This document shows, in pieces, positions 1 through 8,992 of a stretch of 41,093 bases of DNA (positions are counted from its first letter, which is position 1; every line of letters starts with the position of its first letter). Origin of the DNA: DSWT01 sp035415725 (GTDB lineage: Bacteria > Chloroflexota > Anaerolineae > B4-G1 > SLSP01); contig DAOOGN010000026.1 in the NCBI GenBank assembly GCA_035415725.1, forward strand, positions 1-41,093, given 5' to 3'. A program made the translations under genes and the position numbers. The notes under the pieces are model-generated. The model ran no database searches. It had not been told where the DNA came from and saw only the letters and a program-made list of their open reading frames with translations.

Positions 1-2889
1 ATCGGCGTCACCTCGCAGGAGACGCCCTACATCACGGTGGCGGAGGCGACCCAGGGCCTGTGCTTCAAGGACGCCACCGAGTCCATTTCCCATTACTACA
101 ACGATGTAGTGGCCGCCGGCGCGGAAGTGCTCGTGGTCATCAGCCACCTGGGCAACCTCGACGGCGGGTACGGCTATGGCATCCCGGTGTACGGCGACCA
201 GACCCTGGCCAGGAATCTGATCAACGCCGGCAAACCCGTGGATCTGATCATCGGCGGGCACAGCCACACCAACATGAGTGCGCCGCAGATCATCGAGGTG
301 ACCGGCAAGCCCGGCAAGACCTACGTGACACAAGCCTACTACGCAGGTCGCCGCGTGGGCCGCGCCGACATCACGTACAACCGGACCAACGATACGGTCG
401 CCATCAGCTGGCAATCGCTGACCGTATCAACGACTGGAGAGCAAGACGCGGCGACGCTGGCGCGCCTGAACACCTGGGCGCAGGATCCGGACTACCTGGC
501 GCTCATCAACACCGTGATCGGCTACACCAAGATCAGCCTGATCCGCCGGAGCACCATGGATAACACGATGGGCGCCTTCGTCAACGACGCAATCTACAAC
601 GAGCTGAACAACGACGCCGAGCCGCTCAATGACGTGGACATGGTCTTCAACAACTCCGGCGGCCTGCGGGCGGACATCATCGCTACCGGCGCGCCAACCA
701 CGCCCTTCACCCTCACCTATGGCGCGTTGTTCAGCGTGCTGCCCTTTGGCAACCAGACCATCGTCGGCGACATGACCGGCGCCCAGATCATGGAGCTGCT
801 CAACCAGAGCGCCACGCTCTTCAAGGGCACGCTGCAGGTCGCGGGCATCCGCTTCAAGTACTACAGCTACGGCGCTCCTGACACTTTCGATGCCTATCAC
901 AACACCTGGTGGGCCTGGGGCGCGTACGATGTTGAGGTCAAGAACGGCGACGTCTGGGAACCGCTGGAAATGGACCGGGTCTACCGCGTCGGCACCAACG
1001 AATTCCTGGCCCCTGCCGGGCAAGACGGGTTTGCCCCCTTCAAGTACATGACCAACATCTCCTACTGGGGCGACATGTTGAACCAGGTCCTCAGTTGGAC
1101 CAGCGCGACCTACGGCACGCCAGCCACGGCCTACAACGGGCCATTGGGTGATGGGACACTGTTGGATGGGCGCATCATCCGCGAAGGCGATAACGTGAGT
1201 GGGCCGATCATCCCGGTGACGATCCTGCACCACAACGACTCGCACGGTCGGTTGTCACCCACCAGCACAGCGCCCGGCTACACCAACCTGGTCACGTTGA
1301 TCCGCCAGGAGTGGAAGAACAACCCCACCCGCACCATCCTGCTCAATGCCGGCGATACCATCCAGGGCGACGCGATGGCGGCCTTCTTCAAGGCAGCCTT
1401 CACCGGTAAGGGTGCCGATGGCACCGAGCTGCCGGCCGACCTGCAAATAAACCCGATCCTCCGGGCGATGAATGCGTTGACCTATACCGCCATGACATTG
1501 GGCAACCACGAGTACAACTTCGGCGGATACATCTTCACCGGCACACTCGGACAGGCGAACTTCCCCCTGCTCCAGGCCAACGTCTATGATGACGGGCGCT
1601 ACGGACTGGCGGAAGTGGATGTCAAGCCCTACGTCACGGTCACGGTGGGGGCGGAGAACATCAGCCTCGCAATCCTGGGCATCGGCAACCACCGCATCCC
1701 GCAATACGAACTGCCGAGCAACATCCCCGGGCTGACCTTCACCAACCCGATCACCGAAACGCAGAACCGCGCGCCGGCCCTCCAGGCCGCCTACGATGGG
1801 GTCGTTGCGCTGACGCACATCGGCTTCACGGAAGACCCCAAGAGCGTGGAAGTGGATGAGAATGTGGACACCAACCTGGCGGCGCAGACGACGGGCGTGG
1901 ATGTGATCATCGGCGGTCATAGCCACACCGATCCCAGCAAGGGTTATGGCAACTACAAATACCTGCCCACCTTCGTCGGTTCGGCGGACAATATGCCGGT
2001 GTTGATCAACCAGGCTTACCGCTACAACTCGTACCTGGGTGAGGTCGTGCTGGGGATGCGCCCCGATGGCATGGGCGGCTATGAAGTCGCCGCGCGTGCC
2101 GGGAAGTACATCGCAGTGACCACGGCTATCACGCCAGACCCGGTGGTCAAGGCGATTGTCCAGCCCTACGAGGACTTCCTCACCGTCTACAAGAGCACGA
2201 TCTTGGGGACGACCATCGTCCCGTTGGACGCGCTCAACGCTTTCACCGAGGAGACCAACGCCGCGAACCTGCAGGCGGACGCTTCCAAGTGGAAGTTGGA
2301 GAGCGAACTGCCGGCGGTGGATATTGACTTCCATCTCTCCGGGGCGATGACCAACGGCAAAGTCGCCGGCACGGCGACCCTCTCCACGCCGTACACCCTC
2401 ACCGTGGGCGACATGTTCACGCTGATGCCCTATGAGAACTCGCTGTTAGTGATGAACATCAACGGGGAGCAGCTCAAGGCCATTCTGGAACGTGGATACC
2501 GGAACTACTGGTACTACAAGTACGTGCCAAACCACGGCGGCTACTCTTACTACACCACCTGTATGCTGGATGTGAGCGCCGGGACCGTCATCACCTATAC
2601 GGACGATCCCGTCACCTACACGGTGGGTGTGGATCACATTGCCGGGATGTCGGTGAATGGTGTGCCGATTGACTTTACTGCAGCGACCACTTACACCGTC
2701 TCGACGGTCAACTACCTGGCGGCCGGTTCATGTAACTTCAACGACGGCGGCGTCACGCTCTGGCCGCTCGACCAGACCATTGCAGACACACAGTATTACG
2801 TCCGCGATGTCGTGATCGAGTACATCCCGACCTTGACGCAGCCAATCAACCCACAAGTCGAAGGGCGATTGCAGTTCGTTGCGCCCTAG
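1..2889 (+). CDS. Secreted tandem 5'-nucleotidase / UshA-type metallophosphoesterase (5'-truncated by window edge)
   Basis: The frame is open from base 1 and ends at TAG 2887-2889, so the true start lies upstream and the first ATG at 37 is internal. The protein holds two copies of the 5'-nucleotidase fold. Unit 1 (residues 1 to about 400) lacks its N-terminal metal motif because of the edge. It keeps the GGHSHT metal-binding motif (H87, H89) and the C-terminal substrate domain (FNNSGGLRADI, then YGALFSVLPF). Unit 2 begins near residue 404 with LHHNDSHGRL (D413, H415). It continues with NAGDTIQGD, GNHEYNFGG (N502, H503), GGHSHT (H640, H642) and its own C-terminal domain (VGDMFTLMPYEN). The family hydrolyses nucleotides, UDP-sugars or cyclic nucleotides outside the cytoplasm using two metal ions, mainly to salvage nucleosides and phosphate. 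The substrate cannot be told from sequence. Family identity is near certain; secretion is inferred. Confidence 0.93.
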   Translation: MGVTSQETPYITVAEATQGLCFKDATESISHYYNDVVAAGAEVLVVISHLGNLDGGYGYGIPVYGDQTLARNLINAGKPVDLIIGGHSHTNMSAPQIIEVTGKPGKTYVTQAYYAGRRVGRADITYNRTNDTVAISWQSLTVSTTGEQDAATLARLNTWAQDPDYLALINTVIGYTKISLIRRSTMDNTMGAFVNDAIYNELNNDAEPLNDVDMVFNNSGGLRADIIATGAPTTPFTLTYGALFSVLPFGNQTIVGDMTGAQIMELLNQSATLFKGTLQVAGIRFKYYSYGAPDTFDAYHNTWWAWGAYDVEVKNGDVWEPLEMDRVYRVGTNEFLAPAGQDGFAPFKYMTNISYWGDMLNQVLSWTSATYGTPATAYNGPLGDGTLLDGRIIREGDNVSGPIIPVTILHHNDSHGRLSPTSTAPGYTNLVTLIRQEWKNNPTRTILLNAGDTIQGDAMAAFFKAAFTGKGADGTELPADLQINPILRAMNALTYTAMTLGNHEYNFGGYIFTGTLGQANFPLLQANVYDDGRYGLAEVDVKPYVTVTVGAENISLAILGIGNHRIPQYELPSNIPGLTFTNPITETQNRAPALQAAYDGVVALTHIGFTEDPKSVEVDENVDTNLAAQTTGVDVIIGGHSHTDPSKGYGNYKYLPTFVGSADNMPVLINQAYRYNSYLGEVVLGMRPDGMGGYEVAARAGKYIAVTTAITPDPVVKAIVQPYEDFLTVYKSTILGTTIVPLDALNAFTEETNAANLQADASKWKLESELPAVDIDFHLSGAMTNGKVAGTATLSTPYTLTVGDMFTLMPYENSLLVMNINGEQLKAILERGYRNYWYYKYVPNHGGYSYYTTCMLDVSAGTVITYTDDPVTYTVGVDHIAGMSVNGVPIDFTAATTYTVSTVNYLAAGSCNFNDGGVTLWPLDQTIADTQYYVRDVVIEYIPTLTQPINPQVEGRLQFVAP

Positions 2890-2911
2890 CCGACTCATCC
2901 AGGCTTAACAC

Positions 2912-2942
2912 ACAGCGGGAAGGGGAACCCCCTTCCCGCTGT
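2912..2942 (+). terminator. Strong intrinsic-terminator-like hairpin after the 5'-nucleotidase
   Basis: Bases 2912-2925 and 2929-2942 form a perfect 14-bp stem (ACAGCGGGAAGGGG and its complement) with a 3-nt loop, followed by a short T-containing stretch. It lies 22 nt after the nucleotidase stop and between convergent genes, so it could stop transcription from both sides. The trailing T-run is weak. Confidence 0.7.
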
Positions 2943-2959
2943 CTTTGTGACTAAGACAC

Positions 2960-2982
2960 AGCGCGAGTTGCCAACTCGCGCT
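2960..2982. repeat. Short palindromic repeat (AGCGCGAGTT-GCC-AACTCGCGCT)
   Basis: Perfect 10-bp inverted repeat with a 3-nt spacer. Its right end contains the TAG stop codon (2981-2983) of the minus-strand membrane-protein gene. The form resembles REP-like palindromes, but I see only this copy in the window. Confidence 0.65.
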
Positions 2983-3787
2983 ACATCCCAGGGATGTGCA
3001 GCGCCAGCCACGCAAAAGCCAGCGCGCAGCCCGCAACTACCAGGAGCCTCAGCGGGCGACGGTGCAGTTTCCACGCCAGCCCCACCCCCACCCCAGCGGC
3101 CAGCGCAAGCAGCGTGAACCAGAACTGCCCGGCCTGCATCATCGGGCGGTTAAGAACGGCATCCACGTAACGTCGCTGCCACATGTTGATGAAGGCAAGC
3201 AATGGAATCGGCAGCACTTCCGGCGACATCCAGAAGGTGGTAAAGCCGAGCGCCAACGCCCCACCGGCCATCGGGCCCATCCAACCGCTATCCAGGGGCA
3301 AACGCCAGACCCAGCGCCACAAACGCGGCAGTGCATCGTCGACGGCGCCTCCCACCCACAGCATCCATAGGGTGGGCAACGCAAACCACGGCGTTCCGGC
3401 CAGCGCCCCGCCGGCCAGGATGCCATACCACGCCAGGTAGGCGCAGACGATCACGTAGCCGGGCAGCGAGAGGCGCGTCACTGCGGACAAGATGAAGGCC
3501 CAGGCGACCGCGAAGAGGGTCAGGCCGAACGCCAACACCCGCGGCGCAGTGGAAATCAGCGCTCCGCTCAACAACGCCGCTGCCAGCGGCAGTCCGCCGC
3601 CGAGGAGCACCAATCCTACCCGACCCGCCAATCCCGCGCGCCACAACCCATGCGCCAGCCATAACCCGCCGGTCGCCTGCCGGCCGTAGAAATCGCGCAG
3701 GTACTCCCCCCCCGCCCGCAGGAGGCCACGCTGCCCCAGGGGTGGGCGTGTTTCTAAGGGTTTAGAAGAATGAGGGGCATGGGTCAT
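2981..3787 (-). CDS. Polytopic integral membrane protein of unknown function
   Basis: A 268-residue protein with a charged N-terminal stretch (about residues 1-50). It is followed by about six hydrophobic segments, for example VGLVLLGGGLPLAAALLSGALI, VLAFGLTLFAVAWAFILSAV and FWFTLLALAAGVGVGLAW. The spacing and the conserved-looking Gly/Pro turns resemble Yip1-like five- or six-helix proteins, but I cannot assign a family. No clear Shine-Dalgarno precedes ATG 3787; upstream is A-rich repeat sequence, so the start is uncertain. It lies 50 nt downstream of the CHAT/NB-ARC gene on the same strand and could be co-transcribed with it. The stop codon falls inside a palindrome. Being a real gene is likely; function is unknown. 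Confidence 0.75.
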   Translation of the reverse strand: MTHAPHSSKPLETRPPLGQRGLLRAGGEYLRDFYGRQATGGLWLAHGLWRAGLAGRVGLVLLGGGLPLAAALLSGALISTAPRVLAFGLTLFAVAWAFILSAVTRLSLPGYVIVCAYLAWYGILAGGALAGTPWFALPTLWMLWVGGAVDDALPRLWRWVWRLPLDSGWMGPMAGGALALGFTTFWMSPEVLPIPLLAFINMWQRRYVDAVLNRPMMQAGQFWFTLLALAAGVGVGLAWKLHRRPLRLLVVAGCALAFAWLALHIPGM

Positions 3788-3790
3788 TTT

Positions 3791-3842
3791 TTGTCAGCAG
3801 ATCAAGCAGATTTTGTAGGGCGATTTGGCACATTGCCCTACA
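3791..3842. repeat. Composite repeat: TTGTCAGCAGAT unit plus TGTAGGGC palindrome
   Basis: Bases 3792-3813 (TTGTCAGCAGATCAAGCAGA...) match, with few differences, the minus strand of 21391-21421. Bases 3814-3823 and 3833-3842 pair as a 10-bp stem with one mismatch. The TAG stop of the CHAT/NB-ARC gene (3838-3840) lies in the right arm. Confidence 0.6.
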
Positions 3843-6800
3843 AGGCAGCCAGTAACGCCTCGCGCAAATCGGAAGGCAGGGCGGCGCAGGCGGTGGATAG
3901 GTCTTCACCAAGCAGCACGTCGCGCAGGGCGCGGCCCAGAGCGCCTGCCGTAACATCGTCGCTTTGCGCCAGGCCCTCGCAAAGCGTCCAGGCTTGCTGT
4001 CCGGCGGTTTCATCCCCTTGCCGGGCGGCGCGCACCATGGCGATCAAGTCATCTAAAGTAAGGACATTTTCTCCAGCTTGCGCCAGCAGGTGATCCACGC
4101 CGGCGACCCATTCGGACAGCCCCAAGGCCGCGAAGCCGGCACGCGCTTCGCGTAGTAGAGGTAATGCCTCCTCACGCCGACCTTGATCCAAAGCCAATCT
4201 TCCCAACCCCATAAGAAAAACCGCCACACCCTGAGGATCGCGGATCGCCCGACAAATCGCCAAACCAGAATGGTACAACTGTTCCGCTTCGTCATCCTTT
4301 CCCCTTATGCGCAGCAAGTCCGCCAGGCGGCTTTGCGTCACCGCCACCGAACGCCGGTCGCCCACCGCCTCAAAGACCGCCAGGCTCTCCCGGTACAACT
4401 GTTCCGCTTCGTCATCCTTTCCCCTTATGCTCAGCAAGTCCGCCAGGCGGCTTTGCGTCACCGCCACCTCACGCCGGTCGCCCACCGCCTCACAGACCGC
4501 CAAGCTCTCCCGGTACAACTGTTCCGCTTCGTCATACTTTCCCCTTATGCGCAGCAAGTCCGCCAGGCTGCTTTGCGTCACCGCCACGCCTCTCTGCCCG
4601 GCATCCAGTTCTTCATCCGTCGAGGCAGTATCGAGAAGTTCATGGGCTGTTGCCAGACTCTCACGGAGCATCGCCTCCGCCTGCTGTAAATCGCCATACT
4701 GTCGATAGTGTTCAGCCAGGCCACGCTGCAAACGACGAACAGTATTGCGCTGCTCTACAGCCCGCGCCGCAGCCATTCCGGCCATAAGCCACGATTCCCA
4801 TTCCGGCACTGTGTAAGATTGGTAAGTACTGGCAATCGACAACGCAAGATCAGCAGCAAGGTTGGGATTGCGTTCCCAATCCACCAGTAGCCAACCGGCA
4901 GCCGCATCAACTTCCGGGCGGATCGCCTGTAGCGTCTGCCAATCCTCGACACTGCGCGACTCAAAATGGTCCAGCCAATGTTGCCAGTACGCGGCGTGCG
5001 CCAGCCGCGCGGCCTGGGCTTCGTCCGCATCGCCATGCGCCAATAGCTCTGCCGCGTACTCGCGCAGCAGGTCGTGCATCCACCACACGTCGTCGTCCAC
5101 TTCTTCCAACAATCCGGCGTCGGTCAGGCGTATTAGAGCAGCGCGCGCGGCGGATTCATCGTCGTCCCACACCGCCCGCAACGCCGCCAGGGGAAACTCG
5201 CTGCGGGCAAAGACACCCAACCGGCGCAGGCGGGATTGGTCGGCGGGGTCGAGGTCGGCATAACTGACGCCGAAGGCCACCCACACGCTCAGGTCGGGCC
5301 GTTCTCCCTGGTGAAGCACCTGGGCGCGGCGCTCCTGCAGCTCGCGCAGCAGCACGCGCCAGGGAGATTCCGCATCTGGCGTGCGGCGGCGTGCGGCAAG
5401 GGTTGCCAGCCGGCGCGCCACTAACGTCAGCGCCAGAGGGATGCGGTCGAGCAATTCGACGATGCCGCCCGCTGCCTGGGGATCATGTTCCAAGTCCACA
5501 GAGAGCAGGTCGGTGATCAACGCCTGGGAAGGCGCCGGGTCCAACACGTTCAGGTGACGCAACGCGTCGGGCGGCAAAGCGGGCAAATCGTGGCGGCGGC
5601 TGGTGACCAGCAGCGCGCATGGCGGGCGCGGCGGCAGCAGCGCAGCAAAATTCTGTAGATGGGCGGCGCGTACGTCATCGAGTACCACGAGCGTCGGCGG
5701 TTGCCCACGCCAGGCGCGGGCCAGGACGTCGGCGCGTTGCATCAGGTCGTCGCCTTCCAGTTTCACACCTAACGCAGCAGCAACGCGCTCCTGGATGGCG
5801 GGAACGGCGTTGGAGCCGCAGTCAAGCCACACCACGCACCCGTTAAAGTGGGCCTCCAGGGCACGGGCGGCGGCAATCGCCAACTCGGTCTTGCCGATGC
5901 CGCCAATGCCGCGCATGCCCGCCAGCGCGGAGATGTCGCCACGTTTGAGGCGCGTACACAGCCATTCCAGATCGGCGTCGCGGCCTACCAGGCGCGGGGC
6001 GCGCGGTTCGGGGACGCGGGTGTAGATGGGAGTCGGAGGAGGTTCCCCTGCCGGCTGGGCAAACAATTGCCCATCCTGCAAGCGCATCAACAACACCGGC
6101 ACGGCAGCATCCGGCAGTTGGTGCGTCAGTAGCGCCGCACGGGCCTGATTGCTGGCCAGGTCTACGATGCCGTGATCCAACACCTGGCGATAGAAAACGC
6201 GCCCGAACTCCTGCGCCGCTTTGATCGAAATACGGTCGCGCATCGCTACCACGGCCGATACACCGTTGTGGATGAGCGCAATCCCCAGACCGCGCGCAGC
6301 ACTCTCACAACTGGATAGAAAGACCAGGCGCAATTCCTCCTCCCGCCGTGCCTCGTCCCCGGTCAAATGACGGGCCAACATTGAGGCAAAGGTGCTACCA
6401 GGGGTTAACAAGGCATAGTTATCGTCGTCGGCGAGATAAAGCACGTGATCACCAAGACTCGCATCGTACGCACCGTGAGCGATCATGTGCAGCCCATGAT
6501 AATGGCCCTGACGCAGCGCTGTTTCAATAGCGCCTAACGTACAAGGCTGTTTTAGCAAGGTCAAAGCGATATCAGGACCCGCGGTCGCTTCCTGGAGCGC
6601 ATTCCATTCTTCGGTGACATTCAACGGCGGCAGGTGATAGCGGTCCAGGTCACACGGCGCGGCAATGGCGACAAGAACACGGAGGGGCTTGTGGAGCACC
6701 GGTGCGCCCAGCTTCCGGCGCTCATCCTGAAAGCGAGAAAAAGGTGTTGCAACGGACGCAGCGACATCGAGCCCGGTTGTGGGATCATGCAACGCTTCCC

Positions 6801-7062
6801 AGGGAAGCGCGTGTAATTCCGAAATCTCATCGGGGAGGCGCAGGCGAATACGATGCGGCGGCTGCGCACAGGCATCGGCCCAGGCCGTTTGCAGAGCGAC
6901 GTCGGCAAAGAACCATTGGGTCAAGGCTGCGCCATCCCCAGGTAAAGAAACAGAAAGGGTACCCTTGCCTAGAATTTGCGTATGATTCAGTGTGATTTCC
7001 ACAGGATACCCTGCGTCTCCACGTGCAAAGATGCGAATTTCGAGGTCGGCGTAAGGCTCCAT
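3838..7062 (-). CDS. CHAT protease - NB-ARC ATPase - TPR protein (STAND-type conflict/regulatory protein)
   Basis: Starting at ATG 7062, with GGAGGA at 7070-7075 seven bases upstream, the protein has 1074 residues; an ATG at 7131 has no such site. Residues about 85-340 form a CHAT caspase-like domain: LHALPWEALHDP, then the catalytic-type His in MIAHGAY (H196) and Cys in LSSCESA (C252). Next comes an NB-ARC ATPase with a P-loop GMRGIGGIGKTE (K391), Walker B LVVLDD (458-463) and a winged-helix part ending in WMHDLLREYAAELL. The C-terminal third is TPR, including 40-residue repeats at about 825-930 that are almost identical. In known families the TPR or repeat part senses a ligand, the ATPase oligomerises and the CHAT protease is unleashed. 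Such proteins act in phage defence or programmed cell death. The domain call is secure; the biological role is inference. A membrane-protein gene follows 50 nt downstream. Confidence 0.93.
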   Translation of the reverse strand: MEPYADLEIRIFARGDAGYPVEITLNHTQILGKGTLSVSLPGDGAALTQWFFADVALQTAWADACAQPPHRIRLRLPDEISELHALPWEALHDPTTGLDVAASVATPFSRFQDERRKLGAPVLHKPLRVLVAIAAPCDLDRYHLPPLNVTEEWNALQEATAGPDIALTLLKQPCTLGAIETALRQGHYHGLHMIAHGAYDASLGDHVLYLADDDNYALLTPGSTFASMLARHLTGDEARREEELRLVFLSSCESAARGLGIALIHNGVSAVVAMRDRISIKAAQEFGRVFYRQVLDHGIVDLASNQARAALLTHQLPDAAVPVLLMRLQDGQLFAQPAGEPPPTPIYTRVPEPRAPRLVGRDADLEWLCTRLKRGDISALAGMRGIGGIGKTELAIAAARALEAHFNGCVVWLDCGSNAVPAIQERVAAALGVKLEGDDLMQRADVLARAWRGQPPTLVVLDDVRAAHLQNFAALLPPRPPCALLVTSRRHDLPALPPDALRHLNVLDPAPSQALITDLLSVDLEHDPQAAGGIVELLDRIPLALTLVARRLATLAARRRTPDAESPWRVLLRELQERRAQVLHQGERPDLSVWVAFGVSYADLDPADQSRLRRLGVFARSEFPLAALRAVWDDDESAARAALIRLTDAGLLEEVDDDVWWMHDLLREYAAELLAHGDADEAQAARLAHAAYWQHWLDHFESRSVEDWQTLQAIRPEVDAAAGWLLVDWERNPNLAADLALSIASTYQSYTVPEWESWLMAGMAAARAVEQRNTVRRLQRGLAEHYRQYGDLQQAEAMLRESLATAHELLDTASTDEELDAGQRGVAVTQSSLADLLRIRGKYDEAEQLYRESLAVCEAVGDRREVAVTQSRLADLLSIRGKDDEAEQLYRESLAVFEAVGDRRSVAVTQSRLADLLRIRGKDDEAEQLYHSGLAICRAIRDPQGVAVFLMGLGRLALDQGRREEALPLLREARAGFAALGLSEWVAGVDHLLAQAGENVLTLDDLIAMVRAARQGDETAGQQAWTLCEGLAQSDDVTAGALGRALRDVLLGEDLSTACAALPSDLREALLAAL
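4272..4589 (-). repeat. 120-bp tandem repeat encoding 40-residue TPR units (2.6 copies)
   Basis: Copies begin at 4272, 4392 and 4512 with exact 120-bp spacing. Comparing copies 1 and 2 base by base I count 5 differences in 120. The third copy is alike for about 78 bases and then diverges. Each unit encodes a DEAEQLYRESLAV...VGDRR...VAVTQSRLADLL TPR unit. The near identity at DNA level shows recent duplication or gene conversion in the sensor part of the CHAT/NB-ARC protein. Confidence 0.95.
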
Positions 7063-7147
7063 TCCATTGTCCTCCGGCGATAGAAGTATGCAAACCCGAC
7101 AAGTTTCAAAAAACTGCCAGGCTTGCATCATGTTATACGACCAAAAA

Positions 7148-7219
7148 GACGGGAGACAAGCCCAGTCTTTGACTGCACGCTCATCCCCCGTCTCCCGACT
7201 ACACGACTACGCGACTATT
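7148..7219 (-). repeat. Inverted repeat and 8-bp tandem repeat carrying the isomerase stop codon
   Basis: CGGGAGAC (7150-7157) pairs with GTCTCCCG (7190-7197). Beside it are three 8-bp units at 7196-7203, 7204-7211 and 7212-7219 (CGACTACA, CGACTACG, CGACTATT). The TAG stop (7215-7217) of the minus-strand isomerase lies in the last unit. The hairpin lies just after the stop in the direction of transcription and may terminate or protect the transcript. Confidence 0.65.
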
Positions 7220-7973
7220 TATTTCCTCGCGCTAGCCGGTTCTCGACAAGATAATCGTAGCTCTTCGCCACGGCTTCCATCATGTCGCCGGCGCAGCGGT
7301 CGATTTCGACGATGAGCCAGGCGGTATGCGGCTTCCCGGCTGCGACAAGGGTAGGGAAGTCCATCACGCCGTCGCCCACGGCCGTCATCGGCTCGTCTTT
7401 GACGCACGGCCCGTCCTTGATGTGCAGGAACGGCGCGCGTGCGCCCATCTCCCGTACTACCTGCGCCGGGTCGACGCCCGCCGTCTTGATCCAGTAGGTA
7501 TCCAGCTCGAAGAAGATCGCCGGGTCAAGCCGCTCCAGCATCACCTGGTAGACGTAGCGTCCTTCCACCTGGAGGTATTCCCACCAGTGGTTGTGAACGC
7601 CGAACGCCATACCGTTTTCCCGCGCCACCTGATTCGCCTCGTTGAAGAGATCGCAGGTCGCCTTGATTTTGTCCAGCGTTGCGAAATCTGCCGGGCCTTT
7701 GCCGGTGATGATGCGCGGGCAATCGATGGCACGCAGCGCGTCCAGAACTTCATTTTTCGTCTGGCCCAAAGGCAAGCCTGTGTGCGCGCTCGGCACGACC
7801 AGGCCCAGTTCCTTGAAAAGTTTGCCCGCCGCTTCTGGTGTCGTGCCGGGGAATCCGGCCGGTTCCACGCCGATGTAGCCCATGGCCGCGACCTTGCGGA
7901 CGGCATCCGCGAAGCCGTGCTGCTGCACGTCCTCGCGGACAGAATAAAGTTGTAAACCGATGGGTGATGTCAT
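7215..7973 (-). CDS. Sugar phosphate isomerase/epimerase (xylose-isomerase-like TIM barrel)
   Basis: A 252-residue single-domain AP-endonuclease-2/xylose-isomerase-like TIM barrel. The start GLQLYSVRED is typical of this family. Candidate metal ligands sit at the strand ends: E37 (GVEPAG), HNH at 127-129 (GVHNHWWEY), D158 (FELDTYW), H184 (FLHIKDG) and E223 (LIVEIDRC). Members isomerise or epimerise sugars, keto-sugars or inositol derivatives in the cytoplasm; the substrate here is unknown. GAGGAG lies 11 nt upstream of ATG 7973. The gene follows the ThuA-like gene by 19 nt on the same strand, so the two almost surely form an operon. ThuA plus TIM-barrel isomerase pairs are common in sugar-catabolic loci. 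Confidence 0.88.
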   Translation of the reverse strand: MTSPIGLQLYSVREDVQQHGFADAVRKVAAMGYIGVEPAGFPGTTPEAAGKLFKELGLVVPSAHTGLPLGQTKNEVLDALRAIDCPRIITGKGPADFATLDKIKATCDLFNEANQVARENGMAFGVHNHWWEYLQVEGRYVYQVMLERLDPAIFFELDTYWIKTAGVDPAQVVREMGARAPFLHIKDGPCVKDEPMTAVGDGVMDFPTLVAAGKPHTAWLIVEIDRCAGDMMEAVAKSYDYLVENRLARGNK

Positions 7974-7992
7974 TGTGTACTAGACTCCTCTT

Positions 7993-8736
<744 letters not shown>

Positions 8737-8760
8737 ATTCACCTCCTCGTATAAAATACT

Positions 8761-8890
8761 CTGAAAATAGCCCCAGAGCACCCAGAGTTCACAGAGAAAA
8801 ACTCAAATTCTCTGCGCCCGGCGTGCCCTTCGGGGTGAAAAGTTTTCATTCCACCGCTGGTGAACGCCAGTTAATGACGAATTCCTCTCT
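8761..8890 (-). repeat. Dispersed repeat family A, copy 1 (5' leader of the ThuA gene)
   Basis: About 130 bp matching 22499-22613 and, for its first 52 bases, 41041-41093. Shared blocks include CCCAGAGTTCACAGAG, AAAACTCAAATTC, GGTGAAAAGTTTTCAT and CCACCGCTGGTGAAC. In all three places it lies just upstream of a minus-strand start codon in the same orientation. Here it begins about 25 nt before the ThuA ATG. Confidence 0.85.
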
Positions 8891-8992
8891 AAAAATAGTC
8901 CGATAGTCGTTAGTCAAGTAGTCTTGTGAGCATTTGCATTAGCGGGGCTGTACCGCAAGTTCGGTTACACTCCTTATGAAAATAGTTCATAT

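Noticed and set aside
4272..4589. Tandem 120-bp repeats as a CRISPR array
   Set aside because: The units are contiguous, coding, in frame and encode TPR helices; there are no spacers between them.
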